A stretch of 64,000 nucleotides of DNA. It comes from Geothrix sp. (GTDB taxonomy: Bacteria; Acidobacteriota; Holophagae; Holophagales; Holophagaceae). The DNA lies in NCBI GenBank assembly GCA_019449415.1, contig JAGRPP010000013.1, forward strand, positions 59,613 to 123,612, given 5' to 3'. The position numbers were made by a program, and so were the translations under genes. This document shows positions 8,942 through 17,858 of this stretch, piece by piece. Below the pieces are notes generated by a model. That model was not told where the DNA came from and made no database searches. It saw only the letters and a program-made list of their open reading frames with translations. Position 1 is the stretch's first letter; every line of letters begins with the position of its first letter.

Positions 8942-11023
8942 ATGAATCCGCGTTCCCTGGCCCTCACCCTCCTGGCCCTTACCCTGGCCGGTTCTTCCCT
9001 CCGGGCCGAAGAAGGCATGTGGACCTTCGACAACCTGCCGAGCAAGAAGATCTCGGAGAAGTACGGCTGGGCCCCGGACCAGGCCTGGCTCGACCATGTG
9101 CGCCTCTCGTCCCTGCGCTTTCCCGGCGGCTCCGGCTCCTTCGTGAGCAAGGATGGCCTGGTGCTCACCAACCACCATGTGGGCCGCGGCTGGATCCAGC
9201 GCGTGAGCAGCAAGGAAGCTGACTATGTGAAGAACGGCTTCGCAGCCGCCTCCCGCGAGCAGGAGATCAAGGTGCCGGGCCTGGAGCTGATGACGCTCAT
9301 GGCCATGGAGAACATCACCGACCGGCTGGCCAAGACGGTGAAGGCGGGCACGCCCGAGAAGCAGGCCCTGAAGCTCCGTGAGGCCGAGATCGAGAAGATC
9401 AAAAAGGAGATGCAGGAAAAGAGCGGCCTCACCTGCGAGCATGTGACGCTCTACCAGGGCGGCGAGCACTGGATCTACAGCTACAAGAAGCACACGGATG
9501 TCCGTCTGGTCTTCGCGCCCGAGCAGCAGATCGCCTTCTTCGGCGGCGATCCCGACAACTTCACCTTCCCCCGCCACAACCTCGACTTCTCCATCTTCCG
9601 CGTCTACGAGAACGGCAAGCCCTACGCCCCCTCCCACTTCCTGAAGTGGACCGAAAAGGGCCTCAAGGCGGGCGACCTCACCTTCGTGACGGGCCACCCG
9701 GGCCGCACCAACCGCCAGGACACCCTGGCCCAGATGCTCTACTCCCGCGACTTCGCCATCCCCATGCGCCTCAAGGCCATGGAGCGCCGCAAGGCCGCCA
9801 TGGTGGAGTACGCCAAGACCTCGCCTGAAGCCGCGCGGCAGGTCAACACCCAGATCTTCGGCATCGAGAACAGCATCAAGGCCACCACGGGCTACTGGTC
9901 CGGCCTGAAGGACAAGGAGGCCATGGCCCGCATCGAGGCCGCCGAGAAGGACCTGCGCGCCAAGGTGGCCAAGGACGCCAAGCTCACCGCCGACGCGGGC
10001 CAGAGCTGGGCCAAGATCGAGCAGGCCACCAAGATCGCCAAGGGGCTGGCCAAGGAGACCCTGAATGTCGGCACGGCGAATTCCACCCTGCTGGCCCAGG
10101 CCCTGACCCTGGTGCGCATCGCCGACGAGGAGGCCCTGCCCAGCGAGAAGCGCCTGCCCGAATACAGCGACGCCAACCTGAAGACCGCCAAGGCCCGCCT
10201 CGGCGTTCCCGCGCCCTTCTACAAGGAGCAGGAGATCTTCATGTTCACCAAGGGACTGGAGGACGCCGCCAAAGAACTGGGCGCCCAGCATCCCTATGTG
10301 AAGGCCATGCTGGGCGGCAAGGCCGCCGCCGAGGTGGCCAAGGCTGCGGTGGAGGGCTCCAAGCTCAGCGATCCCGAGGCCCGCAAGGCCCTGCTGGCCG
10401 GCGGCAAGAAGGCCATCGCCGAGAGCCAGGATCCGATGATCGCCCTGGCGAAGAAGCTGGATCCCATGACCCGGAGCCTGCGCAAGAAGGCGGAGGAGCA
10501 GGTCCAGAGCGTGATCACCGAGCACGGCACCCGCCTCGCCAAGGCCCGGTTCGCCGCCTACGGCAAGAACACCTACCCCGATGCGACCTTCACCCTGCGT
10601 CTCTCCTACGGCGCGGTGGCGGAGTACAAGGGCAACGGCACGCTGATCCAGCCCTTCACCACCTTCGGCGGCCTCTTCGACCGCTACGACGGCTGGGGCG
10701 GCAACGCGGCCAAGGCCCACGAAGGCGCCTGGACCCTGCCCCAGCGCTGGGTGGACAAGCGCGGCGAGCTGAACCCCTCGCTGCCCTTCAACTTCGCCCA
10801 CAAGGTCGACATCATCGGCGGCAACTCCGGCTCCCCCGTGATCGACAAGAAGGGCGAGCTGGTGGGCCTCATCTTCGACGGCAACATCGAGAGCCTGCCC
10901 GGCAACTACTTCTACGACGAGGCCGTGAACCGCGGTGTGTCCGTGGATGCCCGCGCCATCGTCCACGCCCTGGACAAGGTCTACGGCGCCACGGGCCTCG
11001 TGGCCGAGCTCACCGGCAAGTAA
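8942..11023 (+). CDS. S46 family dipeptidyl peptidase (DPP7-like)
   Basis: 693 aa with signal peptide (to about residue 22), then the conserved EGMWTFDNLP start of mature S46 enzymes. The catalytic triad is visible: His in LTNHHVGRG, Asp in GDPDNFTFPRHNLD, Ser in GGNSGSPV. A long helical insertion lies between the two barrel lobes. The residue 18 positions after the catalytic Ser, which sets S1 specificity (Gly in DPP7, Arg in the Asp/Glu-specific DPP11), is Gly, suggesting hydrophobic P1 preference. A GGAG motif precedes this ATG. It removes dipeptides from peptide N-termini in the periplasm. A terminator-like hairpin separates it from its paralogue. Confidence 0.93.
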   Translation: MNPRSLALTLLALTLAGSSLRAEEGMWTFDNLPSKKISEKYGWAPDQAWLDHVRLSSLRFPGGSGSFVSKDGLVLTNHHVGRGWIQRVSSKEADYVKNGFAAASREQEIKVPGLELMTLMAMENITDRLAKTVKAGTPEKQALKLREAEIEKIKKEMQEKSGLTCEHVTLYQGGEHWIYSYKKHTDVRLVFAPEQQIAFFGGDPDNFTFPRHNLDFSIFRVYENGKPYAPSHFLKWTEKGLKAGDLTFVTGHPGRTNRQDTLAQMLYSRDFAIPMRLKAMERRKAAMVEYAKTSPEAARQVNTQIFGIENSIKATTGYWSGLKDKEAMARIEAAEKDLRAKVAKDAKLTADAGQSWAKIEQATKIAKGLAKETLNVGTANSTLLAQALTLVRIADEEALPSEKRLPEYSDANLKTAKARLGVPAPFYKEQEIFMFTKGLEDAAKELGAQHPYVKAMLGGKAAAEVAKAAVEGSKLSDPEARKALLAGGKKAIAESQDPMIALAKKLDPMTRSLRKKAEEQVQSVITEHGTRLAKARFAAYGKNTYPDATFTLRLSYGAVAEYKGNGTLIQPFTTFGGLFDRYDGWGGNAAKAHEGAWTLPQRWVDKRGELNPSLPFNFAHKVDIIGGNSGSPVIDKKGELVGLIFDGNIESLPGNYFYDEAVNRGVSVDARAIVHALDKVYGATGLVAELTGK

Positions 11024-11042
11024 CCTGATGATCTGAAGGCCA

Positions 11043-11069
11043 GGGGGCCCCGCCCGGGGCCCCCTTTTT
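11043..11069 (+). terminator. Intrinsic terminator between the two S46 genes
   Basis: A perfect 9-bp stem (GGGGGCCCC / GGGGCCCCC) with a GCCC loop, followed directly by TTTTT. It lies 19 bases after the first peptidase stop and 10 bases before the second start, so it probably attenuates read-through rather than isolating the genes completely. Confidence 0.85.
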
Positions 11070-11079
11070 CGGAGTCTCC

Positions 11080-13152
11080 ATGCGCCTCTCCGCCCTTGTC
11101 CTGCTCCTTGCCGCCCTGCCCGCCCTGCGTGCGGACGAGGGCATGTGGACCTTCGACAACATCCCGACCCAGAAGATCAAGGCGAAGTACGGCGTGGACC
11201 TCGATGCCGCTTGGCTGAAGAACCTGCAGCTGGCGACGGTGCGCTTCCCCGGGGGCACAGGCGCCTTCGTGAGCAAGGACGGCCTGGTGGTGACGAACCA
11301 CCATGTGGGCCGGGGCGCCATCGCCCAGGTGTCAACCGCCAAGGCCGACCTGGTGAAGGACGGCTTCACCGCCGCCCGCCGGGCCGACGAGATCAAGGTG
11401 CCGGGCCTCGAGCTGATGATGCTCGTCTCCATGCGGGATGTGACAGCCCGGGTGAACGGCGCCGTGAAACCCGGCATGGCGGACAAGGATGCCCTCACGG
11501 CCCGGCGGAACGCCCTGGGCGAGATCCGCAAGACCGAGGAGGCCAAGACCGGCTTCACCTGCGAGCCCGTCACCCTCTACCAGGGCGGCGAGTACTGGAT
11601 CTACCGCTACAAGAAGTTCAGCGATGTGCGCCTGGTGGCCGCGCCTGAACTGCAGGTGGCGGCCTTCGGCGGCGATCCCGACAACTATACCTACCCCCGC
11701 CACAACCTGGATTTCGCCCTCTTCCGCGTTTACGAGAACGGCCAGCCCTACAAGCCCGAGGCTATCCTGCCCTTCAGCGCCAAGGGGATCGGCATGGGCG
11801 AGCTGACCTTCATTTCCGGCCACCCCGGCACCACCTTCCGCCAGCAGACCCACGCCCAGATGGTCTATGCGCGGGACACGGGCATCCCCTTCCAGCTCCG
11901 GACCCTGGAGCGCCAGAAGCAGGCCCTGCAGGCGTTCTCGGCCACTTCGCCCGAGGCGCACCGCCTCGCCGCCGAAGCGATCTACGGCATCGAGAATGGC
12001 TACAAGCGCCTCAGCGGCCAGCTGCTGGGCCTCGCCAAGGCCGAGAACCTCCGCAAGGTGGAAGACGCCGAAGCCTCCTTGAAGGCGTCCATGGCGAAGG
12101 ATGCCGAGTTGCAGGCCCGCGCGGGCGGCAGCTGGGATCGCGTCGCCCAGGCCGTGGACCGCCAGAAGGCCCTGCTCAAGGAGGTCACCTACATCGACGC
12201 CCGCCGGGTGGCCCTGCTGGGCCACGCGCTCACCCTGGTGCGGCTGGCCGACGAGGAAGCCAAGCCCTCGGCCCAGCGCCTCAACGAGTTCACCGAGGGC
12301 AACCTCAAGGCCACCAAGGCGCGGCTCCTGTCGCCGCGCCCCGTGCAGAAGCCCATCGACGCGACCCTGCTGGCCGCGGGCCTCCAGGAGGCTGCGCGGG
12401 AACTCGGTGCGGAGCACCCCTTCGTGAAGGCGATGCTGGGCGGCCAGACCCCGGAGGCCGTGGCCAAGGCCGCGGTGGAAGGTACGAAGCTGGAGGATCC
12501 CGCCGTGCGGAAGCAGCTCGCGGAAGGCGGCAAGGCCGCACTCGAGGCCAGCACCGACCCCATGATCCTGCTGGCGAAGCGGCTGGATCCCTTCAACCGC
12601 GCCGTCCGCAAGCAGATGGAGGACGAGGTCACCAGCGTGTTCACCGAGCACGGCGGGCGCATCGCCGAGGCCCGGTTCAAGGTCTTCGGGAAGACGCTCT
12701 ACCCCGACGCGACCTTCACCCTGCGCCTGGGCTACGGCCCCGTGGCCACCTACGCCAACGGAACCGGCACCAAGGCCCAGCCCTTCACCACCTACATGGG
12801 CATGTACGACCGCCACCTGGGCTGGGGCGGCAACGCCGCGGCCGCCGAGGAGGGCGCCTGGACCCTGCCGCCGCGCTGGCTCAAGCGCCAGTCGAAGCTG
12901 GATCTCACCACCCCCTTCAACTTCATCTACGCCTGCGACACCGTGGGCGGCAACAGCGGCAGCCCCGTGGTGAATGTGAAGGGCGAGTTCGTCGGCATCA
13001 ACTTCGACAGTGTGTTCGAGGGGCAGGGCGGCTACTACATCTATGACGCCGATACCAAGCGCGCCGTGGCCACGGACGCCCGCGCCATCCTCGAGGCCCT
13101 GCACAAGATCATGGACGCCAAGTGCTTGGTGAACGAGTTGCTCGCGAAGTGA
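11080..13152 (+). CDS. S46 family dipeptidyl peptidase, second copy
   Basis: 690 aa, clearly paralogous to the preceding gene along its full length: signal peptide, DEGMWTFDNIP, VTNHHVGRG (His), GDPDNYTYPRHNLD (Asp), GGNSGSPV (Ser). The S1-determining position 18 residues after the Ser is Ser, neither the Gly of DPP7 nor the Arg of DPP11, so specificity may differ from the neighbour. GGAG precedes the ATG. The pair is a tandem duplication that has diverged, giving two periplasmic dipeptide-releasing enzymes. Confidence 0.92.
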   Translation: MRLSALVLLLAALPALRADEGMWTFDNIPTQKIKAKYGVDLDAAWLKNLQLATVRFPGGTGAFVSKDGLVVTNHHVGRGAIAQVSTAKADLVKDGFTAARRADEIKVPGLELMMLVSMRDVTARVNGAVKPGMADKDALTARRNALGEIRKTEEAKTGFTCEPVTLYQGGEYWIYRYKKFSDVRLVAAPELQVAAFGGDPDNYTYPRHNLDFALFRVYENGQPYKPEAILPFSAKGIGMGELTFISGHPGTTFRQQTHAQMVYARDTGIPFQLRTLERQKQALQAFSATSPEAHRLAAEAIYGIENGYKRLSGQLLGLAKAENLRKVEDAEASLKASMAKDAELQARAGGSWDRVAQAVDRQKALLKEVTYIDARRVALLGHALTLVRLADEEAKPSAQRLNEFTEGNLKATKARLLSPRPVQKPIDATLLAAGLQEAARELGAEHPFVKAMLGGQTPEAVAKAAVEGTKLEDPAVRKQLAEGGKAALEASTDPMILLAKRLDPFNRAVRKQMEDEVTSVFTEHGGRIAEARFKVFGKTLYPDATFTLRLGYGPVATYANGTGTKAQPFTTYMGMYDRHLGWGGNAAAAEEGAWTLPPRWLKRQSKLDLTTPFNFIYACDTVGGNSGSPVVNVKGEFVGINFDSVFEGQGGYYIYDADTKRAVATDARAILEALHKIMDAKCLVNELLAK

Positions 13153-13161
13153 AAAGATTGG

Positions 13162-13224
13162 ATCCACAGATTCACACAGATTTCTTTGGCCTTTGAATCG
13201 GTGAAATCGGTGGAATCTGTGGAT
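13162..13224. repeat. Intergenic palindromic repeat
   Basis: Two arms of about 22 bases, starting ATCCACAGATTC on the left and ending GAATCTGTGGAT on the right, enclose an 18-base loop. The arms match with one single-base gap and one mismatch. It fills the gap between the second S46 gene and the DNPH1-like gene. This style of ATCCACAGATT palindrome recurs in many bacterial genomes as a non-coding dispersed repeat. Confidence 0.7.
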
Positions 13225-13247
13225 AAAGAGCCGTTTTCAGGAATCCC

Positions 13248-13670
13248 ATGGACCTCTACTTTTCGTGTTCCCTGACCGGCGGCCGCCAAGACCAGCCCGC
13301 CTACGCGGTGCTGGTGGCGCATCTGCAGACCCTGGGCCACCGCGTGTTGACGGCGCATCTCGCGTCGGAAGCGGTGGCTGCCGCGGATGGGGGACTGGCG
13401 CCCGAGGCCGTCTTCGAGCGGGACACCGCCTGGCTGCGCGGCTGTGACGCGGTCATCGCGGAGGTCAGCACGCCCTCCCATGGCGTGGGCTTCGAGATCG
13501 CCTACGCCCTGGAGCGCGGCAAGCCGGTGCTCTGCCTGGCCCGGGAGGGCGTCCGAGTCAGCAAGATGCTCACGGGGATCCGCCGTTCGGGCTTCAGCTT
13601 CCAGCCCTACACGACGCTGGAGGAGGCCCTGGCCCGGGTGGGCGGCTTCCTGGCCGAGCCCGGGCGCTGA
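13248..13670 (+). CDS. DNPH1/RCL-like 2'-deoxynucleoside 5'-phosphate N-hydrolase (nucleoside deoxyribosyltransferase superfamily)
   Basis: 140 aa, the size of human DNPH1. Shared blocks in order are YFSCSLTGGRQD (phosphate/base loop, with the following Tyr of PAYAVLV), LRGCDAVIAEVSTPSHGVGFEIAYAL (acid residues, and the Glu of the GYE/GFE motif that serves as nucleophile in the family), and a C-terminal lysine/arginine segment. The family cleaves the glycosidic bond of deoxynucleoside monophosphates or transfers the deoxyribosyl group, as nucleotide sanitation or salvage. Cytoplasmic, stand-alone gene. Confidence 0.8.
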   Translation: MDLYFSCSLTGGRQDQPAYAVLVAHLQTLGHRVLTAHLASEAVAAADGGLAPEAVFERDTAWLRGCDAVIAEVSTPSHGVGFEIAYALERGKPVLCLAREGVRVSKMLTGIRRSGFSFQPYTTLEEALARVGGFLAEPGR

Positions 13671-13682
13671 GGCCCGCGGGAG

Positions 13683-14324
13683 CTACAGGCCGCGGATCAG
13701 CTCGCTCAGGCCGCTCCAGACGATCTGGACTCCGATGGCCAGCAGGACGAAGGCCGACAGCTGGGACAGGGTCGCTTCGCCAGTGGGTCCCAGCTTGCGA
13801 ATGGCCTTGGTGCCGTAGCGGTAGAACAGGAAGACCGTGAGGGCCGCCAGCGCGATGCCGCAGCTGGTGGCGAGGAAGCTGGCCAGGGTCTTCGGATGCC
13901 ACGACGGGCCCCGCGGCACCAGGCTGAGGGTCACGGCGATGGCGCCCGGCCCGGCGGTCAGGGGCATCGTGAGAGGGAAGAAGGCCTTGTCGAGCAGGTA
14001 GGTCTTCAGCTGCTCCTTGTCGGATTCGCTGAGTTTGGGGTCCCGGTTGAGCATGCGCCAAGCGCTGTGGAAGAGCAGCAGGCCGCCCGCGATGGCGATG
14101 ACGGGGATGGAGATGCCCAGGAGCTTGAGCGTCCAACCCCCGATGATGAGCAGCGAAGAGAGGAAGGCCCAGGTGTAGAAGCCGATGAGCGCCGCCAGGT
14201 GGTTGCGCTGGGCCTCCTTCACGCCGCCCGTCAGCTGCAGGAAGACCGGGGCCATGGCCGGCGGGTTCAGGATGGGGAAGAGCGCCAGGAAGGCGAACAG
14301 CATGGTGTTCAGGAAGACGGCCAC
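13683..14324 (-). CDS. MarC-family integral membrane protein
   Basis: 213 aa with six predicted membrane helices and the family signatures FLALFPILNPPAMAPVFL near the N-terminus and MPLTAGPGAIAVT in the middle. The GTG at 14324 is chosen because AAGGGA lies just upstream and the protein then starts at the first helix as in relatives; an in-frame ATG at 14390 would add an unlikely polar extension. MarC proteins are inner-membrane proteins of unproven function, once linked to multiple antibiotic resistance. It ends 12 bases from the convergent DNPH1-like gene. Confidence 0.85.
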   Translation of the reverse strand: MAVFLNTMLFAFLALFPILNPPAMAPVFLQLTGGVKEAQRNHLAALIGFYTWAFLSSLLIIGGWTLKLLGISIPVIAIAGGLLLFHSAWRMLNRDPKLSESDKEQLKTYLLDKAFFPLTMPLTAGPGAIAVTLSLVPRGPSWHPKTLASFLATSCGIALAALTVFLFYRYGTKAIRKLGPTGEATLSQLSAFVLLAIGVQIVWSGLSELIRGL

Positions 14325-14440
14325 GGCGGGGTCCCTTCGGGCGGATGCCTGTGCCGATCCTATCCGTTCTCCGGTCGATGGGGATCCCACGGTCCGGTAT
14401 TGGGGCGATAATGGCGGATCGCATCCATCAGGAGGACGCC

Positions 14441-15532
14441 ATGAGCGGCGCCGGTACCACCCGTCGAGACCTCTTCAAGCTCGGGGCCGCCACCGCGGCC
14501 GGTCTGGTCGCCACGCGGCTCGGGGCGGTGGATACCCTGGATGCCCTCGGCGCCGCGGAGCCCGTGGCCCTGAAGCCCTCCCCCAAGGCGCCCTTCAATG
14601 CCGCCACGGCCATGGCCATGCCGACCCGCAACCTGGGGCGCACGGGGCACCTCGTGGGCCTCTTCAGCCTGGGCGGTCAGGCGGCCATCGAGAAGCCGAA
14701 CAACGAACAAGTGGCCGTGCCCCTCATCGAACGGGCCCTGGACCTGGGCGTGAACTACCTGGACACTTCGGCCCGGTACGGTGGCGAAGCTCGCTGGAGC
14801 GAGCAGTATTTCGGGCAGGTGATGAAGCGGCGGCGCAAGGAGGCCTTTCTGGCTACCAAGACCCACGATCGTACCGCGGACGGCTCCCTGCGCATTCTGG
14901 AGACCTCGCTGAAGCTCCTGCAGACCGACCATGTGGATCTCTGGCAGCTGCACGCCATGAGCACCCTGGACGATGTGGAGCGCGTCTGCGCCAAGGGTGG
15001 CGCGCTGGAAGCCTTCCAGAAGGCCCGGGACCAGAAGCTGGTGCGCTTCCTGGGCCTCAGCGGCCATACGGATCCGGATGTGCTGGCGGAAGCCATCCGG
15101 CGCTTCCCCTTCGACTGCGTGCTCATGGCCTTCAACGCCGCCGACACCTGGCACCTGCCCTTCAAGAAGACGCTCCTCCCCCTGGCGGTGGAAAAGGAGA
15201 TGGGCATCATCGGCATGAAGATCCCCGCCCGGGGCCGCATCCTCGAAGGCGTCCAGCCGCCGCCCCCTGCCCAGCAGCGGGGCACCGCCAAGCACGACCG
15301 GCCCGGCACCCTCACCATGAAGGAGGCCATGCGCTACACCCTCAGCCACCCCGTGAGCACCGTCATCATCGGCGTGGACAACATCGCCCAGCTCGAAGAG
15401 AACATCCGCATCGCCAGGGACTTCCTGCCTCTGAACGCCACGCAGCTGGAAGCGTTGGAGCAGAAGGTGAAGCCCGTCTATGGGCAGGCGTCGTGGTACA
15501 AGCGGGATGCACCGGCGAACCCCGGGAAATGA
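14441..15532 (+). CDS. Tat-exported aldo/keto reductase
   Basis: 363 aa. A twin-arginine leader (TRRDLFKLGAATAAG) directs export of a folded enzyme. The aldo/keto reductase barrel follows: NLGRTGHLVGLFSLGGQ at the start, NYLDTSARYG (catalytic Asp and Tyr), LATKTHDR (Lys), DLWQLHAM (His), and near the end the cofactor-binding segment of the TVIIGVDN type. GGAGG sits 7 bases before this ATG, so the longer upstream reading frame is not used. Oxidoreductases of this Tat-linked subgroup act on unknown carbonyl substrates. Confidence 0.88.
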   Translation: MSGAGTTRRDLFKLGAATAAGLVATRLGAVDTLDALGAAEPVALKPSPKAPFNAATAMAMPTRNLGRTGHLVGLFSLGGQAAIEKPNNEQVAVPLIERALDLGVNYLDTSARYGGEARWSEQYFGQVMKRRRKEAFLATKTHDRTADGSLRILETSLKLLQTDHVDLWQLHAMSTLDDVERVCAKGGALEAFQKARDQKLVRFLGLSGHTDPDVLAEAIRRFPFDCVLMAFNAADTWHLPFKKTLLPLAVEKEMGIIGMKIPARGRILEGVQPPPPAQQRGTAKHDRPGTLTMKEAMRYTLSHPVSTVIIGVDNIAQLEENIRIARDFLPLNATQLEALEQKVKPVYGQASWYKRDAPANPGK

Positions 15533-15681
15533 AGGGAATGAACCCCCGATGAACACTGATCAGGATGAAGGGTGTTCACCGAGTTGGCCGTTCTGACCGG
15601 CGACCTTCAGCAGGAATCCGCAGCAAACAAGCCGTGGGCTTTCGTCAGTGAGGTTCGCCTCATTTTAAGTTGGGACTCCTG

Positions 15682-15969
15682 ATGACCAACCCTTATCAGA
15701 TCAATCCTGAGGCGATGAAAGGAAAGAGCACTCTGGCCCAAGAGGAGAAGTTGGTCACCCTTCAAGACGACTCAACTCAACCGCCGCCCACGATCGGCAC
15801 ACCCTCATGGATGAGCATCCTTGGTGGTCCGGCGTTGGGCCAGCCGAGTAGCCGCCACACGACCTTCCAGCACGACGAAGCTCCGTTTCTCTTCTCCGGT
15901 CGTTTCTGGCTCATGGTCGGGTTCGTCGGCTTCGTTCTCTACATCATCAAGGCCGCTCTGTTCCGATGA
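15682..15969 (+). CDS. Hypothetical small membrane protein
   Basis: 95 aa. A polar N-terminal half rich in Pro, Gln and Thr leads to one transmembrane segment near the C-terminus (about residues 73-92, FWLMVGFVGFVLYIIKAALF). The family is not recognised. Base composition is visibly lower in G+C than in neighbouring genes, and codon use is less biased. The ATG is preferred over the upstream in-frame TTG at 15670. The surrounding 1.4 kb holds other small orphan genes. Confidence 0.5.
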   Translation: MTNPYQINPEAMKGKSTLAQEEKLVTLQDDSTQPPPTIGTPSWMSILGGPALGQPSSRHTTFQHDEAPFLFSGRFWLMVGFVGFVLYIIKAALFR

Positions 15970-16108
15970 TCGCCCGAACCTCCGCTCAAGTTGGACTACA
16001 ACTGCACGGCCTTCCGCTCTTGCAGCATTCGCTTCCTGAGTTTCCTTCAGCACTTTGTTGCAGGCAGGGCCGGTTGGCACCACCATGAGGCCGCACCTGG
16101 AGTCCGCC

Positions 16109-16450
16109 ATGCTGAAGGTATTCACGGCACAACATCAGGCAGAAGCACACCTCGTCGAAGATCTCCTTCGGTCGAACGGCATCCAGGCGCATGTGGTGGG
16201 GGATGTGCTGCTGAATACGGTTCCAGGATCGCTGGTCATCCCGGGCACTTCCCCCGAGGTGTGGATCTTGAACTCGGATCAAGCCGAGGCGGCCTTTGAT
16301 CTGATTCGGGACTTCTCGTCCGGCGAGCCCCTTCCCGAAGAAGCAGGCCCCTCCTGGGCCTGCCCGAAGTGCCACGAAATCCTGGAATCCCAGTTCTCCG
16401 AGTGCTGGAACTGCGGAACCTCAAGACTTGGCGACCCATCGGTGGTCTGA
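16109..16450 (+). CDS. DUF2007-like signal-transducing domain protein with C-terminal zinc ribbon
   Basis: 113 aa. The N-terminal part (LKVFTAQHQAEAHLVEDLLR, NGIQAHVVGD) matches the small alpha/beta DUF2007 fold that resembles PII-type proteins. The C-terminus carries CPKCHEILESQFSECWNCG, a four-cysteine zinc ribbon. The start is set by GGAG six bases upstream of this ATG. Function is unproven; relatives are cytoplasmic, possibly regulatory proteins. Confidence 0.72.
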   Translation: MLKVFTAQHQAEAHLVEDLLRSNGIQAHVVGDVLLNTVPGSLVIPGTSPEVWILNSDQAEAAFDLIRDFSSGEPLPEEAGPSWACPKCHEILESQFSECWNCGTSRLGDPSVV

Positions 16451-16542
16451 CCTTTCTAATCGGGAGGCCGGCGGCAGGGCCTTCGTTCGTTCTCAACCCG
16501 CTCGAAGGATTTCGGGTCCAAGGTCTCAACCAAACGGGGGCA

Positions 16543-16965
16543 ATGATGAGGCTGGTCGTTGTGGCGGCGCTGATGGCGAGTCTGGGGGCGTGCCGAACGG
16601 TCGAGACGACACCGCTCACCTCGTTTCAGGCCTCCTGCTCGGCCGAGATCCAGAATGAGACGAGAGCCCTCGTCCTCAAGGCCCACAACGCCTCCCATGC
16701 CGGGTGTCCGGCGCAGCCCGAGTCGCTGCGTCTCGTCGGCTACCGCAACATCCTGGCGAAAAACGACTCAGAGGATTATGTCTCGACCTCGGTCGTGCGC
16801 TGGGAGGTGGACGGCTGCGGAGAGCCCTTCATCTACGAAACCAGAATGCAGAGGATCCGCAGGCATCCAGATCCCTCCGAAAAGAACTACGGCATTTCGC
16901 TCGAACCCATCTACGAGCGCCCCGGAGCCAGCGGGGCTCGGACAGGTTCCGGCCGAGGCGCCTGA
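16543..16965 (+). CDS. Hypothetical lipoprotein
   Basis: 140 aa with a short leader (MMRLVVVAALMASLGAC) ending in the lipobox LGAC, so Cys17 should be lipidated. The mature part has several Cys (FQASCSA, HAGCPAQ, VDGCGEP) that could form disulfides, and a low-complexity Gly/Arg tail. No family recognised. It is the third small gene in the 15.5-17 kb patch. Either of two adjacent ATG codons could be the start. Confidence 0.55.
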   Translation: MMRLVVVAALMASLGACRTVETTPLTSFQASCSAEIQNETRALVLKAHNASHAGCPAQPESLRLVGYRNILAKNDSEDYVSTSVVRWEVDGCGEPFIYETRMQRIRRHPDPSEKNYGISLEPIYERPGASGARTGSGRGA

Positions 16966-17007
16966 TCACTCTGTCCGGGCCCGGGCGTCGCCCTCCAGGC
17001 TTTCGGA

Positions 17008-17838
17008 TCAATTCTTATCGGTGCTCATCGGTGTTCCCTCTTTCCGCGCCAGCGCCGAATAAACTTCCGGCCGCCGGTCCCTGAGTGCCGGGAAACGCTC
17101 GCGCCAGGCCCTCAGGGCCGAGAGGTCGATGTCGCCCACCACCAGCCCCTCGGTGGCATCCCCCTGGGCGATGACTTCGCCGTAGGCATCGTGGATTGCG
17201 GAGGCGCCGGGGTAGTCGAGACCCAGGGCATCGCGGCCCACACGGTTGGCGCCGCAGAGGGCCATCTGATTCTCGAGGGCGCGGGCGCCCAGCAGCGTGG
17301 ACCAGGCGGCGATGCGCCGGACGGGCCAATTGGCGGGGACGAACACCACTTCGGCGCCTCGGGCCGCCAGGGCACGGAAGGGCTCGGGGAAGCGTAAGTC
17401 GTAGCAGATCTGCAGGCCGCAGGGGGTGCCGTCGATCTCGAACAGGGGGCAATCCTCGCCACCCGTGTAGTGTTGGTGCTCCTCGCCGTAGGAGAAGGGA
17501 TGGATCTTGCGGTAGGCGGCCACCAGGGAACCGTCCGGCGCGGTGACGAAGGCGGCGTTGCGCGGGTGGGGCGTGTGGGCCTCCACGGCGGAACCCACCA
17601 GGTAGAGCCCGAACTCGCGGGATAGCGCCGCGACGGCCTCTGTGGTGGGGCCGGGCAGGGCTTCGGCGTAGGGTTCGGGTGCCATGGTGAAGCCCAGGGT
17701 GAACAACTCCGGGAATACCGCCACCCGCGCCCCCGCCCGGGCCGCCGCTTCCGCGAAGCCCCGCGCCCGGGCCAGGTTCGCCGCCGGGTCCTGCCAGACC
17801 GTGTCCTGCTGGATGAGGGCGACGCGGAGCGTGGTCAT
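17008..17838 (-). CDS. Carbon-nitrogen hydrolase (nitrilase superfamily, omega-amidase-like)
   Basis: 276 aa, full length. The Glu-Lys-Cys triad is visible as VFPELFTLGF (Glu), YRKIHPFSYGEE (Lys) and ICYDLRFPE (Cys). Wording is closest to the omega-amidase/YafV branch, which removes ammonia from alpha-ketoglutaramate or alpha-ketosuccinamate as metabolite repair. Cytoplasmic, no signal peptide. It lies 20 bases downstream of the DAO-type oxidoreductase gene on the same strand, so the two are probably co-transcribed. The C-terminal PMSTDKN tail is unconserved. Confidence 0.88.
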   Translation of the reverse strand: MTTLRVALIQQDTVWQDPAANLARARGFAEAAARAGARVAVFPELFTLGFTMAPEPYAEALPGPTTEAVAALSREFGLYLVGSAVEAHTPHPRNAAFVTAPDGSLVAAYRKIHPFSYGEEHQHYTGGEDCPLFEIDGTPCGLQICYDLRFPEPFRALAARGAEVVFVPANWPVRRIAAWSTLLGARALENQMALCGANRVGRDALGLDYPGASAIHDAYGEVIAQGDATEGLVVGDIDLSALRAWRERFPALRDRRPEVYSALARKEGTPMSTDKN

Positions 17839-17858
17839 GGGGAGATTCTAGAGGCTTC

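Noticed and set aside
8915..10966. A 683-codon open frame on the minus strand opposite the first S46 gene
   Set aside because: Its product is low-complexity (Gly/Leu/Ala/Val/His) with no domain, and it mirrors a clear S46 peptidase. Strong G/C bias at third positions keeps antisense frames open.
14345..14440. An N-terminal extension of the aldo/keto reductase
   Set aside because: It would put 32 residues before a good Tat leader, while GGAGG marks the later ATG.
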